A model generated the notes under the pieces. That model saw nothing but the letters and a program-made list of their open reading frames with translations. It did not search any database and had not been told where the DNA came from. The position numbers were made by a program, and so were the translations under genes. Of a stretch of 64,000 bases of DNA, positions 18,426 through 27,190 are shown piece after piece; the first letter of the stretch is position 1, and each line of letters opens with the position of its first letter. This DNA comes from Enterobacteriaceae bacterium. GTDB taxonomy: Bacteria > Pseudomonadota > Gammaproteobacteria > Enterobacterales > Enterobacteriaceae. Location of the stretch: the NCBI GenBank assembly GCA_902363335.1, contig CABIZV010000001.1:124001-188000 (forward strand), given 5' to 3'.

Positions 18426-18683
18426 AAGCTTAACTGTCCGATGTTTGTATCAAAATCATACGTTGTGTTCGGTATGATCATGTTGTCTCTACGTTATCGA
18501 CTGAACTTAATTGCATTGATTGTCTGCATCAGGAAGAGGCGCTCCTGTACCTGTAAAAGGTGATGATGATTTTGCGCAATAGCAAATTTGGGAAATAGAG
18601 TTACACTTGCTAAAGCTGAAATCAGGCTTGTCGGCGTTCAGTAAATGTACTGTTTTAACTGAAAAAATTAGCCTTTTTCTGAG

Positions 18684-18712
18684 TTAATTCCGATAGTAAT
18701 TATTAGTATAAT
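18684..18712 (+). promoter_or_regulatory. putative wzz promoter
   Basis: In the 375-base ugd-wzz gap, TTAATT (18684-18689) and a consensus TATAAT (18707-18712) are 17 bases apart, placing a start about 40 bases before the wzz ATG. No open reading frame is apparent in the gap, which otherwise holds only the ugd terminator. Confidence 0.5.
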
Positions 18713-18760
18713 GGTTAAAATGGCGGGCTTTTCTCTCTTTTATTCGATGTTAGGGTTTAT

Positions 18761-19744
18761 ATGACGCAAGAAAGTAATCGTGGGGCGACGGTGCGTCGAA
18801 CCGATCCCGAGCAAATTGATTTGATCGATCTAGTGATGCAGCTCTGGCGCGGTAAAGTCACAATCATTGTAAGTGTAATTGTGATGATAATATTAACTGC
18901 TGCTTACTTGTTGATTGCAAAAGAAAAGTGGACGTCTACTGCGGTTGTTGCTCAGCCAGACGTTGCTCAAATTGCCACCTATAACTCAGCCCTGAAGGTG
19001 CTTTACCCGGATGCATCCATCAATGTAACGGATGTTCAAAATCGGGTTATGGGGCGTTATGCCGTAGCATTATCGGCGCTTTCGAGCGAATTAGATAATC
19101 AGGACATACCTGAACAGCTTACGATTGAGCCGGTAATTAAGGGGCGTGATTACCCGATACGTGTCTCATATGTAGGCGGTAGTTCGGAAGAGGCGCAAAA
19201 AACGTTGGCGCAGTATCTGCAAAAAGTCGACGAGCAAATCGCCGATGAACTACACCTTGACCTCAACGATAACATTAAGCAACAGGTGTTAGCTCTGTCT
19301 TCTTCTTTAGAAACGCAACAGACGGTTGCTGAAGAACAACGTGCGATACGTATAAGACAGCTTAAAGAAGCATTAAAGTATGCTGAGGAGGCCAAAATCA
19401 CCAAGCCTCAGGTTCAACAGACTCAGGACGTGACCCAGGATACGATGTTTCTTTTAGGCAGCGAGGGGCTTAGCGCGATGGTTCAGAATGAATCGACTCG
19501 TCCATTAGTCCTGCCAGCAAATTACTTCCAGACAAAGATTAACCTGCTGGACATCCAGCGGATTAAAGTGGATCCGAAAACCATTCATGCCTATCGTTAT
19601 GTAATGAAACCGGACCTTCCTATCAGTAGGGACAGTCCTAAACGTGCGATTATGCTAATACTGTCAGTCATGATTGGCGGCATGATCGGCTCCGGCATCG
19701 TACTCGGCCGTAATGCACTGCGCGAGTACCGGAACCGCCACTAG
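18761..19744 (+). CDS. wzzB: O-antigen chain length determinant Wzz
   Basis: Wzz is an inner-membrane polysaccharide co-polymerase that sets the modal chain length of Wzy-made O-antigen. The 327-residue protein has the expected topology: short cytoplasmic N-terminus with IDLIDLVMQLWRGK, first membrane helix about residues 33-53, large periplasmic coiled-coil domain, and second helix about 296-318 preceded by the proline-rich MKPDLPISRDSPKRA motif of the PCP-1a family. It ends 16 bases before a strong bidirectional terminator shared with the convergent his operon. Confidence 0.95.
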   Translation: MTQESNRGATVRRTDPEQIDLIDLVMQLWRGKVTIIVSVIVMIILTAAYLLIAKEKWTSTAVVAQPDVAQIATYNSALKVLYPDASINVTDVQNRVMGRYAVALSALSSELDNQDIPEQLTIEPVIKGRDYPIRVSYVGGSSEEAQKTLAQYLQKVDEQIADELHLDLNDNIKQQVLALSSSLETQQTVAEEQRAIRIRQLKEALKYAEEAKITKPQVQQTQDVTQDTMFLLGSEGLSAMVQNESTRPLVLPANYFQTKINLLDIQRIKVDPKTIHAYRYVMKPDLPISRDSPKRAIMLILSVMIGGMIGSGIVLGRNALREYRNRH

Positions 19745-19760
19745 CGACACGGTATCGTAA

Positions 19761-19797
19761 AAAAGAGGCCCGCAAGCATCTGCTTCGGGCCTCTTTT
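19761..19797. terminator. bidirectional terminator between wzz and hisI
   Basis: AAAAGAGGCCCG (19761-19772) and CGGGCCTCTTTT (19786-19797) form a perfect 12-bp stem with A- and T-runs on both sides, so it can stop transcription from wzz and from the convergent his operon. Confidence 0.92.
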
Positions 19798-19820
19798 GTT
19801 ACTTCGGGCCTCTTTTGTTA
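19783..19820. repeat. 19-bp perfect tandem duplication spanning terminator arm and hisI stop
   Basis: CTTCGGGCCTCTTTTGTTA occurs twice head to tail (19783-19801 and 19802-19820). The second copy contains the hisI stop codon (TTA at 19818-19820, read as TAA on the minus strand) and supplies a second possible right arm for the terminator stem. Confidence 0.9.
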
Positions 19821-20417
19821 TTTGTGGCGGTCCCGCAAATTCTCAATCACCGTCGTTAAATCAAGCTCTTGATCCTGAAGCAGCACCAGCAGGTGATACA
19901 TCAAATCCGACGCTTCATTTTTCAGTTCAAACTTATCCTGCACCGTGGCCGCCAGCGCAGTCTCTACGCCTTCCTCACCCACTTTCTGGGCAATACGCTT
20001 CGTGCCGCTGGCGTACAGTTTGGCGGTGTATGAGCTTTCCGGGTCGGCATTTTTACGTTCGGCCAGCAATTGTTCTAACTGATATAAGAACAGCCATTGG
20101 TGGCTGGTGTCGCCAAAGCAGCTTGAGGTGCCTTTATGGCAGGTCGGGCCAATGGGATTGACCAGCACCAGTAAGGTATCGTTGTCGCAATCGGCGGCGA
20201 TACTGACTACGTTCAGGAAGTGACCGGAAGTCTCGCCTTTGGTCCACAGACGCTGCTTGGTGCGCGAGAAAAAGGTCACTTTGCCCGATTCCTGCGTTTT
20301 CGCCAGCGCTTCCTGATTCATGTAGCCCAGCATTAATACTTCGCCGGAAACCGCATGTTGGATAATGGCGGGCATCAGTCCGTCGATTTTTTCCCAGTCC
20401 AGTTGTTCAGTTAACAT
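19818..20417 (-). CDS. hisI: phosphoribosyl-AMP cyclohydrolase / phosphoribosyl-ATP pyrophosphatase
   Basis: This bifunctional enzyme (HisIE) catalyses steps 2 and 3 of histidine synthesis. The N-terminal cyclohydrolase domain (about residues 1-110) has VLMLGYMNQEALAKT, the metal-binding segment SIAADCDNDTLLV and GPTCHKGTSSCFG. The C-terminal pyrophosphohydrolase domain (115-199) has EEGVETALAA and the helix NEASDLMYHLLVLLQ. With 199 residues it is slightly shorter than the 203 of E. coli. It is the last gene of the operon and overlaps hisF by 7 bases. Confidence 0.97.
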   Translation of the reverse strand: MLTEQLDWEKIDGLMPAIIQHAVSGEVLMLGYMNQEALAKTQESGKVTFFSRTKQRLWTKGETSGHFLNVVSIAADCDNDTLLVLVNPIGPTCHKGTSSCFGDTSHQWLFLYQLEQLLAERKNADPESSYTAKLYASGTKRIAQKVGEEGVETALAATVQDKFELKNEASDLMYHLLVLLQDQELDLTTVIENLRDRHK

Positions 20418-21187
20418 ACCCGTATCTCCACGCCCTGTGTTGCCAGGTACGCTTTTAGTTCGCCAATATTAATGATCTGTTTGTGAAAGACCGATGCCGC
20501 CAGCGCGCCGTCGACGTTTGCATCACGGAAGGCTTCAAGGAAGTGTTCCATCGTGCCTGCGCCGCCGGAGGCGATAAGCGGTACGTGGCATACATCACGT
20601 ACTTTTTTCAGCTGCGCAAGATCGTAGCCGTTTCGCACGCCGTCCTGGTTCATCATATTGAGGACAATTTCGCCAGCGCCACGTTTTTGTACTTCCTGCA
20701 CCCATTCCTCGGTTTCCCACTGCGTCACGCGCGTGCGGCTCTCGTCACCGGTATATTGATTCACGTGATATTTTCCGCTTTCGGCGTCATACCAGGTGTC
20801 AATGCCGACCACAATACACTGCACGCCAAAGCGATCGGCCAGACGGGTGATGAGTTCCGGTTCGGCAAGTGCGGGAGAGTTGATGGAAATTTTGTCCGCG
20901 CCAAAAGAGAGAATGCGTGAGGCATCGTCAATAGACTTAATCCCACCGGCTACGCAGAACGGAATATCGATAACCTCCGCAACGCGTGACACCCAGCTCT
21001 TATCGACCACGCGACCGTCGCTGGAAGCGGTGATATCGTAGAACACCAGCTCATCTGCGCCTTCGTCGGCGTAACGTTTGGCTAGCGGCACGATATCGCC
21101 GATAATTTCATGATTACGGAACTGAACGCCCTTAACGACCTGGCCATCACGTACATCAAGACAAGGTATTATCCGTTTTGCCAGCAT
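20411..21187 (-). CDS. hisF: imidazole glycerol phosphate synthase, cyclase subunit
   Basis: HisF is the (beta/alpha)8 cyclase subunit that uses ammonia from HisH to convert PRFAR into imidazole glycerol phosphate and AICAR. The 258-residue protein opens with MLAKRIIPCLDVRDGQVVKG, containing the catalytic aspartate, and includes DELVFYDITASSDGR, PFCVAGGIKS, VQCIVVGIDTWYD and the second catalytic aspartate in GEIVLNMMNQDGVRNGYD, plus IASGGAGTMEHF. It overlaps hisA by 19 bases and hisI by 7, indicating coupled translation. Confidence 0.98.
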   Translation of the reverse strand: MLAKRIIPCLDVRDGQVVKGVQFRNHEIIGDIVPLAKRYADEGADELVFYDITASSDGRVVDKSWVSRVAEVIDIPFCVAGGIKSIDDASRILSFGADKISINSPALAEPELITRLADRFGVQCIVVGIDTWYDAESGKYHVNQYTGDESRTRVTQWETEEWVQEVQKRGAGEIVLNMMNQDGVRNGYDLAQLKKVRDVCHVPLIASGGAGTMEHFLEAFRDANVDGALAASVFHKQIINIGELKAYLATQGVEIRVC

Positions 21188-21906
21188 TGGATGGCCTCCG
21201 TTACGTTAAATTTACCTTCCAGCAGCGCACGCCCAACAATGACGCCGCGCACGCCGGTGCCGCGCAGCGCGGCGATATCCTCAAGCGAGCCAATGCCGCC
21301 GGAGGACTGGAATGCAACCTGTGGATAGCGGGCGCACACTTCTTCGTACAGCGAAACGTTGGAGCCTGCCAGCGTGCCATCACGAGAGATATCGGTACAC
21401 AACACGTGTTGCAGGCCAACCGGCCGATAGGCTTCGACCAATGCTTCTAACGTGACGCCGGAGTTTTCCTGCCAGCCGCTGACCGCGACCTGTTTCACGC
21501 CGTGGTCATCAATACGCACGTCCAGCGCCAGCACCAGATGCTCTGCGCCAAAGCGTTTAAACCAGCCTTTAACGACCTCAGGTGATTTAACCGCAGTAGA
21601 ACCGACAACCACGCGGGCCACGCCGGCTTCCAGCAGTGCCGCAACGTCATCCTCTGTACGCACGCCGCCGCCAACCTGCACCGGGACGCTCACGCCCGCC
21701 ACCAGCGTTTTTAAGAGCGGAATTTGCCGCTGTGCGGGGTCTTTGGCTCCGGTTAAATCGACCAGATGAAGAACTTCCGCACCCTGCGCGGCATAATCCT
21801 GTAAGCGCGGTAGCGGGTCGCTGCCGTAATCTCGCTGTTGGCCGTAATCGCCCTGATGGAGACGGACAACGGTACCGTTAATCAAATCTAAAGCAGGAAT
21901 GATCAT
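21169..21906 (-). CDS. hisA: ProFAR isomerase HisA
   Basis: HisA opens the ribose ring of ProFAR by an Amadori rearrangement (step 4). The 245-residue (beta/alpha)8 barrel begins MIIPALDLINGTVVRLHQGD, with the catalytic aspartate, and shows the paired half-barrel phosphate loops QVGGGVRTEDDV and SSGGIGSLEDIAA and the second acid region CTDISRDGTLAGSN. The start codon overlaps the hisH stop (shared base 21906). Confidence 0.98.
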   Translation of the reverse strand: MIIPALDLINGTVVRLHQGDYGQQRDYGSDPLPRLQDYAAQGAEVLHLVDLTGAKDPAQRQIPLLKTLVAGVSVPVQVGGGVRTEDDVAALLEAGVARVVVGSTAVKSPEVVKGWFKRFGAEHLVLALDVRIDDHGVKQVAVSGWQENSGVTLEALVEAYRPVGLQHVLCTDISRDGTLAGSNVSLYEEVCARYPQVAFQSSGGIGSLEDIAALRGTGVRGVIVGRALLEGKFNVTEAIQCWQNG

Positions 21907-22496
21907 TACATCTCCAGGAAATTTTTCAGCAACTGCGCCCCCGCGGCACCCGAGCGCTCCGGGTGGAACTGCACGCCGTAGAAATTATCTTTGCGCACGG
22001 CGGCAGTGAACGCTTCGCCGTAGTGACACTGCGCAATGGTGTACTCGTTGACCGGCATGGCGTAGCTATGGACGAAGTAGAAGTACGTGCCATCCTCAAT
22101 ACCACTGAACAGACGATCGCCCGCTTTAGGATAGACCCGATTCCAGCCCATATGCGGCAGCGGTAGCCCGAAATCCGTCATCTTCGGCACGTCCTGGTCG
22201 ATAATCCCCAGCAGGTCAACGCCGTGAGTTTCTTCGCTATGTCGACCCAGTAGCTGCATTCCCAGACAGATGCCGAGCACCGGCTGGGTACAGGCTTTAA
22301 TCAACTCAATCAGCTCGCGCTCAATAAGCTTATCCATCGCGGCCTGGGCGGTTCCCACGCCAGGTAAAAACAGTTTGTCTGCGCGCAGCACCACTTCCGG
22401 CTCACGGCTGACTACGGGCTCATAGCCGTGGCGAGCGATGGCGGACTTTACCGAATGGAGGTTAGCGCAACCGGTATCAAGGACGACGACGTTCAT
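21906..22496 (-). CDS. hisH: imidazole glycerol phosphate synthase, glutaminase subunit
   Basis: HisH is the class I glutamine amidotransferase that supplies ammonia to HisF. The 196-residue protein contains the oxyanion/nucleophile elbow LGICLGMQLLG with the catalytic cysteine near residue 77, the LPGVGT strand, and the His-x-Glu pair in QFHPERSG near residue 178. Its start and stop overlap the flanking genes by one base each, the normal his-operon arrangement. Confidence 0.98.
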   Translation of the reverse strand: MNVVVLDTGCANLHSVKSAIARHGYEPVVSREPEVVLRADKLFLPGVGTAQAAMDKLIERELIELIKACTQPVLGICLGMQLLGRHSEETHGVDLLGIIDQDVPKMTDFGLPLPHMGWNRVYPKAGDRLFSGIEDGTYFYFVHSYAMPVNEYTIAQCHYGEAFTAAVRKDNFYGVQFHPERSGAAGAQLLKNFLEM

Positions 22497-23563
22497 TACA
22501 GCACTCCTTTCGAGGAGGGAAGGGTATCGCCGTCCACGCGGATTGCCTGGCGCAAGGTGCGACCAAAGACTTTAAACAGGCTTTCCACGCGATGGTGATC
22601 GTTTTTGCCTTTGGTTTTCAGGTGCAGGGTGACGCCCATGGTATAAGACAGCGAGCGGAAGAAGTGCTCAATCATCTCGGTGCTCAAATCGCCTACGCGC
22701 TGATAGGTGAATTCTGCCTTATATTCCAGGTGTGGACGACCGGAGATATCCAGCGCGCAGCGCGCCAGGCATTCATCCATGGGCAGCACGAAGCCAAAAC
22801 GGTTGATGCCGCGTTTGTCGCCAAGTGCGACCTTCAGTGCTTCGCCCAACGCCAGGCCGGTATCTTCGACCGTGTGGTGATCGTCAATATACAGATCGCC
22901 TTTCACGGTAATGTTCATGCGAAAACCACCGTGGGTAGCAATTTGATCCAGCATGTGGTCAAAGAAGCCGACGCCGGTATTGATTTTGCTGCCGCCTTCG
23001 CGGTCCAGCCACACTTCGACATCAATTTGCGTTTCGCGGGTCTGGCGCTCGACGCGCGCATAGCGGTCGCGGCGAGTTAATTGCTCGCCGATTGCGGTCC
23101 AGTTCAGGGTGTCGCGGTTATAGCGCAGACCGGCAATCCCCATGTTGGTCGCCAGTTCTAAATCGGTCGCCCGGTCGCCAATCACGTAACTGTTGGCGGT
23201 ATCCATCACTTCATTTGCCAGCCAGGCGGTCACCAGCTGGGTTTTCGGTTTACGGCACTTGCAGTTGTCCGCCGGCAGGTGCGGGCAAATGAGCACATCA
23301 TCAAAGACCACGCCCTGTGAGGTGAATATCTGCATCATCAGATTGTGCGGGCCGTCGAAATCGGCCTGCGGGAAGCTGTCGGTGCCCAGACCGTCCTGAT
23401 TGGTGATCATGACCAGTTTGTAGCCCGCCTTTTGCAGTTTCAGCAGTACCGGAATAGCGTCGGGCTCGAAGGCCAGTTTGTCAAAGCGGTCAACCTGATA
23501 GTCGCTCGGCGGCTCGGAAATCAGGGTGCCATCACGATCGATAAAGAGAAACTTCTGGGTCAT
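22496..23563 (-). CDS. hisB: histidinol phosphatase / imidazoleglycerol-phosphate dehydratase
   Basis: This bifunctional HisB catalyses the dehydratase and phosphatase steps, as in gamma-proteobacteria. The N-terminal HAD phosphatase (about residues 1-165) has the nucleophile motif FLFIDRDGTL, a zinc site CPHLPADNCKCRKP and VIGDRATDLELA. The C-terminal dehydratase has the repeated histidine motifs GVGFFDHMLDQIATHGGF and DLYIDDHHTVEDTG, and later EHFFRSLSY and KNDHHRVES. The length of 355 residues is standard. It overlaps hisC by four bases. Confidence 0.98.
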   Translation of the reverse strand: MTQKFLFIDRDGTLISEPPSDYQVDRFDKLAFEPDAIPVLLKLQKAGYKLVMITNQDGLGTDSFPQADFDGPHNLMMQIFTSQGVVFDDVLICPHLPADNCKCRKPKTQLVTAWLANEVMDTANSYVIGDRATDLELATNMGIAGLRYNRDTLNWTAIGEQLTRRDRYARVERQTRETQIDVEVWLDREGGSKINTGVGFFDHMLDQIATHGGFRMNITVKGDLYIDDHHTVEDTGLALGEALKVALGDKRGINRFGFVLPMDECLARCALDISGRPHLEYKAEFTYQRVGDLSTEMIEHFFRSLSYTMGVTLHLKTKGKNDHHRVESLFKVFGRTLRQAIRVDGDTLPSSKGVL

Positions 23564-24621
23564 ACGGTCTCCGCTTTCAAAGCGTCAATCACCCGCTGGC
23601 TCTCTTCACGAGTGCCGATAGTGATGCGCAAACAGTTACTTAAAGAGGGTTGTTTATTCTGATCACGTAAGATAATGCCTTGATCCCATAAAGATTTAAA
23701 TACGCGGCTGGAGGCTTTAAAACGAGCCAGTACGTAGTTGGTCTCGGAATTAAACACCTGCTCGACACAATCAATGCTACGCAAAGCGTCCACCAGATAC
23801 TGACGTTCTTCAAGGATTTGCGCCACACGTTCGCGCATGGCGGCAATTCCCTGTGGGCTTAGCGCCTGGGCCGCAATATCGGCCACCGGGGTAGAGAGCG
23901 GATAAGGGGCGATCACCTTCATTAATAAGGCGATAACTTCTTCGTTAGCAAGCGTAAAGCCGCAGCGCAGCCCCGCCAGTGCAAAGGCTTTTGACAGCGT
24001 ACGCAGGATGACCAGATGCGGATACTCAGCAAGCCAGCCTGCCAGCGTCGCTTGTGGGCAGAATTCAATATAGGCTTCATCGGCGACAACCAGCGCTTTA
24101 TCACGGGTCATTTCCAGCAGCGTGCGGAAATCCTGCGGGTTGATAATCTGCCCGGTGGGATTATTCGGGCTGCACACGTAAACCACTTTGACGTCAGCCA
24201 GGCTATCGGCAATCGCCGGGATATCCAGCTGCCAGTCCGCTTTCGCCGGTACGGTACGGCACTCGACGCCGAGGGTTTCAGCGCTGACGCTGTACATGCC
24301 GTAGGTGGGCGGGCAGAACAGTACCGCGTCGCGGCCCGGTTCGCAAAATGCGCGCACCAACAGCTCAATACCTTCATCCGCTCCGCGACTCACCAGCACT
24401 TGCTCGGATTTTACGCCTGCGTAAGCGGCATAGTTTTCAATCACCGCTTTCGGCTGACACTCCGGGTAGCGGTTGAGCGTCTGCTGACTTAAGGTAAACG
24501 GCACCGCAGTCGGGAATTCGTTGGCATTCAACCAGACGTCGCCATTACCGCCCAGGCGGCGGGCCGACTGGTATGGAGTCAGGGCGCGAACGTTGTCACG
24601 GGCTAACTGTTCAATGCTCAT
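23560..24621 (-). CDS. hisC: histidinol-phosphate aminotransferase
   Basis: HisC is a PLP-dependent fold-type I aminotransferase converting imidazole acetol phosphate to histidinol phosphate. The 353-residue protein has VWLNANEFPTAVPF near the N-terminus, VSRGADEGIELLVRAF, VYVCSPNNPTGQI, the PLP-contacting VADEAYIEF and the Schiff-base lysine in LRTLSKAFALAGLRCG near residue 214. It overlaps hisD by four bases (ATGA). Confidence 0.98.
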   Translation of the reverse strand: MSIEQLARDNVRALTPYQSARRLGGNGDVWLNANEFPTAVPFTLSQQTLNRYPECQPKAVIENYAAYAGVKSEQVLVSRGADEGIELLVRAFCEPGRDAVLFCPPTYGMYSVSAETLGVECRTVPAKADWQLDIPAIADSLADVKVVYVCSPNNPTGQIINPQDFRTLLEMTRDKALVVADEAYIEFCPQATLAGWLAEYPHLVILRTLSKAFALAGLRCGFTLANEEVIALLMKVIAPYPLSTPVADIAAQALSPQGIAAMRERVAQILEERQYLVDALRSIDCVEQVFNSETNYVLARFKASSRVFKSLWDQGIILRDQNKQPSLSNCLRITIGTREESQRVIDALKAETV

Positions 24622-25922
24622 GCTTGCTCCTTTAAGGCGTTAACGCGCAGGGTGACGGCATTTTTATGGGCGGTCAGCAATTCGGCGGCTGCCAGCGTTT
24701 CAATGGTGGCGGCGAGGCTTAAGAAACCGTCGCGCGATAATTCCTGAACAGTCATCCGTTTCTGGAAATCCGCCAGCCCAAGGCTTGAGCAGGTCGCGGT
24801 GTAGCCGTATGTCGGCAGCACGTGGTTGGTGCCGGAGGCATAGTCGCCAGCGGACTCCGGCGACCAGTCGCCGAGGAATACAGAACCGGCGCTGGTGATG
24901 TCGTCAACAAGAGCGCGGGCGTTGCGGGTTTGAATAATGAGGTGTTCAGGCCCGTAAGCGTTGGAGATTTCGACGCATTGCGCCAGATCTTTCGCCACGA
25001 TTAAACGGCTGGCGGACAGCGCCTGACGTGCAGTCTCGGCGCGCGAAAGCTCGGCGAGCTGACGTTCAACGGCCACTGCGACGTCTTCGGCAATTTTTGC
25101 GTCGGGAGTCAGCAAAATGACCTGAGAGTCCGGGCCGTGTTCGGCCTGGGAAAGCAGGTCGGAGGCGATAAAGTCCGCTGTTGCGCCGCTGTCTGCAATC
25201 ACCAGAACTTCCGATGGGCCCGCAGGCATATCGATGGCTGCACCATCAAGACGTTGGCTGACCTGACGTTTTGCTTCGGTCACAAAGGCATTGCCCGGGC
25301 CGAATATTTTATCCACTTTCGGTACGGATTCCGTACCCAGCGCCAGCGCGGCAATCGCTTGTGCGCCACCGACGTTGAATACCTCTTGCACGCCACACAG
25401 TTTTGCAGCGTAGAGGATCTCATCAGCAATCGGCGGCGGTGAGCACAGCACCACTTTCTGACAGCCCGCAATGCGCGCAGGCGTCGCGAGCATCAATACC
25501 GTTGAAAACAGTGGCGCCGAGCCGCCTGGAATATAAAGCCCCACGGACGCTATCGGCCGGGTAACCTGCTGACAGCGCACGCCTGGCTGGGTTTCGATAT
25601 CCACCGGCGGCAGAATTTGTGCGTTGTGGAAGGTATCAATATTACGCACAGCGACCTGCATAGCCTGCTTCAGCTCATCGCTTAGACGGTCGCTGGCTTG
25701 CTGAATTTCTTCCGCGGTGACCTGTAATGCGCCAACCTCGGTTTTATCAAATTTGGCACTGTATTCGCGCAGGGCTTTATCGCCGTTGTTTTTGACGTTA
25801 TCAAGAATCTCCGCCACCGTCCGGGTAATGCTCTCGGACGCCGAAATGGCCGGGCGGGTTAATAATGTCTGCTGTTGCTCGGGGCTACAGCGGTTCCAGT
25901 CAATCAGGGTATTGAAGCTCAT
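24618..25922 (-). CDS. hisD: histidinol dehydrogenase
   Basis: HisD performs the last two NAD-dependent oxidations from histidinol to histidine at a zinc site. The 434-residue protein includes IPGGSAPLFSTVLMLATPA, GGAQAIAALALGTESVPKVD, FGPGNAFVTEAKRQV, DMPAGPSEVLVIAD, the zinc/base segment LLSQAEHGPDSQVILLT and NAYGPEHLIIQT, and GTNHVLPTYGYT near the end. It starts five bases after the hisG stop, so both are on one message. Confidence 0.98.
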   Translation of the reverse strand: MSFNTLIDWNRCSPEQQQTLLTRPAISASESITRTVAEILDNVKNNGDKALREYSAKFDKTEVGALQVTAEEIQQASDRLSDELKQAMQVAVRNIDTFHNAQILPPVDIETQPGVRCQQVTRPIASVGLYIPGGSAPLFSTVLMLATPARIAGCQKVVLCSPPPIADEILYAAKLCGVQEVFNVGGAQAIAALALGTESVPKVDKIFGPGNAFVTEAKRQVSQRLDGAAIDMPAGPSEVLVIADSGATADFIASDLLSQAEHGPDSQVILLTPDAKIAEDVAVAVERQLAELSRAETARQALSASRLIVAKDLAQCVEISNAYGPEHLIIQTRNARALVDDITSAGSVFLGDWSPESAGDYASGTNHVLPTYGYTATCSSLGLADFQKRMTVQELSRDGFLSLAATIETLAAAELLTAHKNAVTLRVNALKEQA

Positions 25923-25927
25923 GGTGG

Positions 25928-26827
25928 TTACTCCATCATCTTCTCAATCGGCAGCACCAGAATTGAGCTGGCACCCAGGGCTTTCAATTTTTCCATCGTC
26001 TCCCAGAACAGGGTTTCGCTGCTCACCATGTGCATGGCTACGCGCTGCTGGTCACCGGCCAGCGGCAGAATCGTTGGACGTTCCGCGCCCGGCAGCAGGG
26101 CAATCACTTCGTCCAGACGTTCGGTCGGCGCATGCATCATGATGTATTTCGATTCGCGCGCCTGAATCACGCCCTGAATACGGGTTAACAGACGATCGAC
26201 CAGCTGCTGCTTAGCCTCACTCATCTCGCCGTCACGCTGAATCAGACAGGCTTTTGAGCGGAACATCACTTCCACTTCACGCAGTCCGTTCGCTTCAAGC
26301 GTTGCGCCGGTCGATACGAGGTCGCAGATGGCGTCGGCCAGGCCAGCACGCGGGGCGACTTCAACAGAGCCGTTCAGCAGGCAAGATTTAAAGGCGATAC
26401 CTTTTTGGTCAAGGTAACGTTTAAGCAGGTGCGGGTATGAGGTGGCGATACGTTTACCATCGAGCGATGCCGGGCCGTTCCAGGTTTCATCCGCAGGCGT
26501 TGCCAGCGACAGGCGGCAGCCGCCGAAGTCCAGACGACGCAGGGTAAAATAGCGCGGGTCTTCGCCCTGGGCGCGGCGGTTCAGCAGTTCTTCTTCTAAG
26601 ACGTTCTCACCGATGATGCCCAGATCAACCACGCCGTCCATAACCAGACCCGGGATATCGTCGTCGCGGACGCGCAGGATATCGATAGGCATGTTTTCAG
26701 CCATCGCAATCAGGCGCTGGGTGTGCAGGTTAATTTTGATGCCACAACGGGCCAGTAATTCGCGTGAATCATCGCTAAGACGACCGGATTTCTGAATAGC
26801 TATGCGTAAACGGCTGTTATCTAACAT
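25928..26827 (-). CDS. hisG: ATP phosphoribosyltransferase
   Basis: HisG commits ATP and PRPP to histidine synthesis and is feedback-inhibited by histidine. ATG 26827 is chosen because it follows AAAGGAAAA at close spacing and gives 299 residues, the family length of the long (HisGL) form; an upstream in-frame extension would run through the attenuator stem. Features are RLRIAIQKSGRLSDDS at the N-terminus, VRDDDIPGLVMDGVVDLGII, the PRPP loop DLVSTGATLEANGL and a C-terminal ACT-like regulatory domain (about 225-299). It is the first structural gene after the attenuator. Confidence 0.98.
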   Translation of the reverse strand: MLDNSRLRIAIQKSGRLSDDSRELLARCGIKINLHTQRLIAMAENMPIDILRVRDDDIPGLVMDGVVDLGIIGENVLEEELLNRRAQGEDPRYFTLRRLDFGGCRLSLATPADETWNGPASLDGKRIATSYPHLLKRYLDQKGIAFKSCLLNGSVEVAPRAGLADAICDLVSTGATLEANGLREVEVMFRSKACLIQRDGEMSEAKQQLVDRLLTRIQGVIQARESKYIMMHAPTERLDEVIALLPGAERPTILPLAGDQQRVAMHMVSSETLFWETMEKLKALGASSILVLPIEKMME

Positions 26828-26861
26828 TCTGTTTTCCTTTTTACCCTGCTGAATTTGGTTC

Positions 26862-26896
26862 AAAAAAAAAGCCCCCGGAAGATATCTTCCGGGGGC
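26862..26896 (-). terminator. his operon attenuator
   Basis: Read on the minus strand, GCCCCCGGAAGA and TCTTCCGGGGGC (26871-26896) form a near-perfect long stem followed by nine T residues (26862-26870), 35 bases before hisG. This is the attenuator terminator. Translation of the histidine-rich leader just upstream decides whether it forms. Confidence 0.95.
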
Positions 26897-26958
26897 TCTC
26901 TTGCGTTCATGCACCACTGGAAGATCTGAATGTCTCCCAGCACACATCGCCTGAAAGA

Positions 26959-27009
26959 CTAGTCAGGGTGATGGTGATGATGGTGCAGTTTAATTTGAAC
27001 GCGGCTCAT
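26959..27009 (-). CDS. hisL: his operon leader peptide
   Basis: On the minus strand a 16-codon frame reads MSRVQIKLHHHHHHPD and stops at TAG. It lies between the his promoter and the attenuator. Ribosome stalling at the histidine codons under histidine starvation favours the antiterminator and expression of hisGDCBHAFI. E. coli and Salmonella leaders have seven consecutive histidines; here there are six because the codon before the run is CTG (leucine). The length and C-terminal PD match the family. Confidence 0.95.
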   Translation of the reverse strand: MSRVQIKLHHHHHHPD

Positions 27010-27047
27010 AAATTTCTCGTTGAATGACTATTCACTTGATGTCTTTT

Positions 27048-27077
27048 AACCTAAACCACTTTTGTCGTTGAAGGCAA
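27048..27077 (-). promoter_or_regulatory. primary his operon promoter
   Basis: On the minus strand TTGCCT (27072-27077) and TAGGTT (27048-27053) are 18 bases apart, closely resembling the known hisp1 promoter of E. coli and Salmonella. It lies about 40 bases upstream of the leader peptide start. Confidence 0.8.
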
Positions 27078-27190
27078 GTGCTTTTTTCATTCATTAAATC
27101 AATTCATGTGGCGACTATAAATTGTCAGTTTTGACGCGGTGGCGTAGCCTTAGTTGTAGAGGAGTGCGGCAACAATCAGGAGATGGCGCA

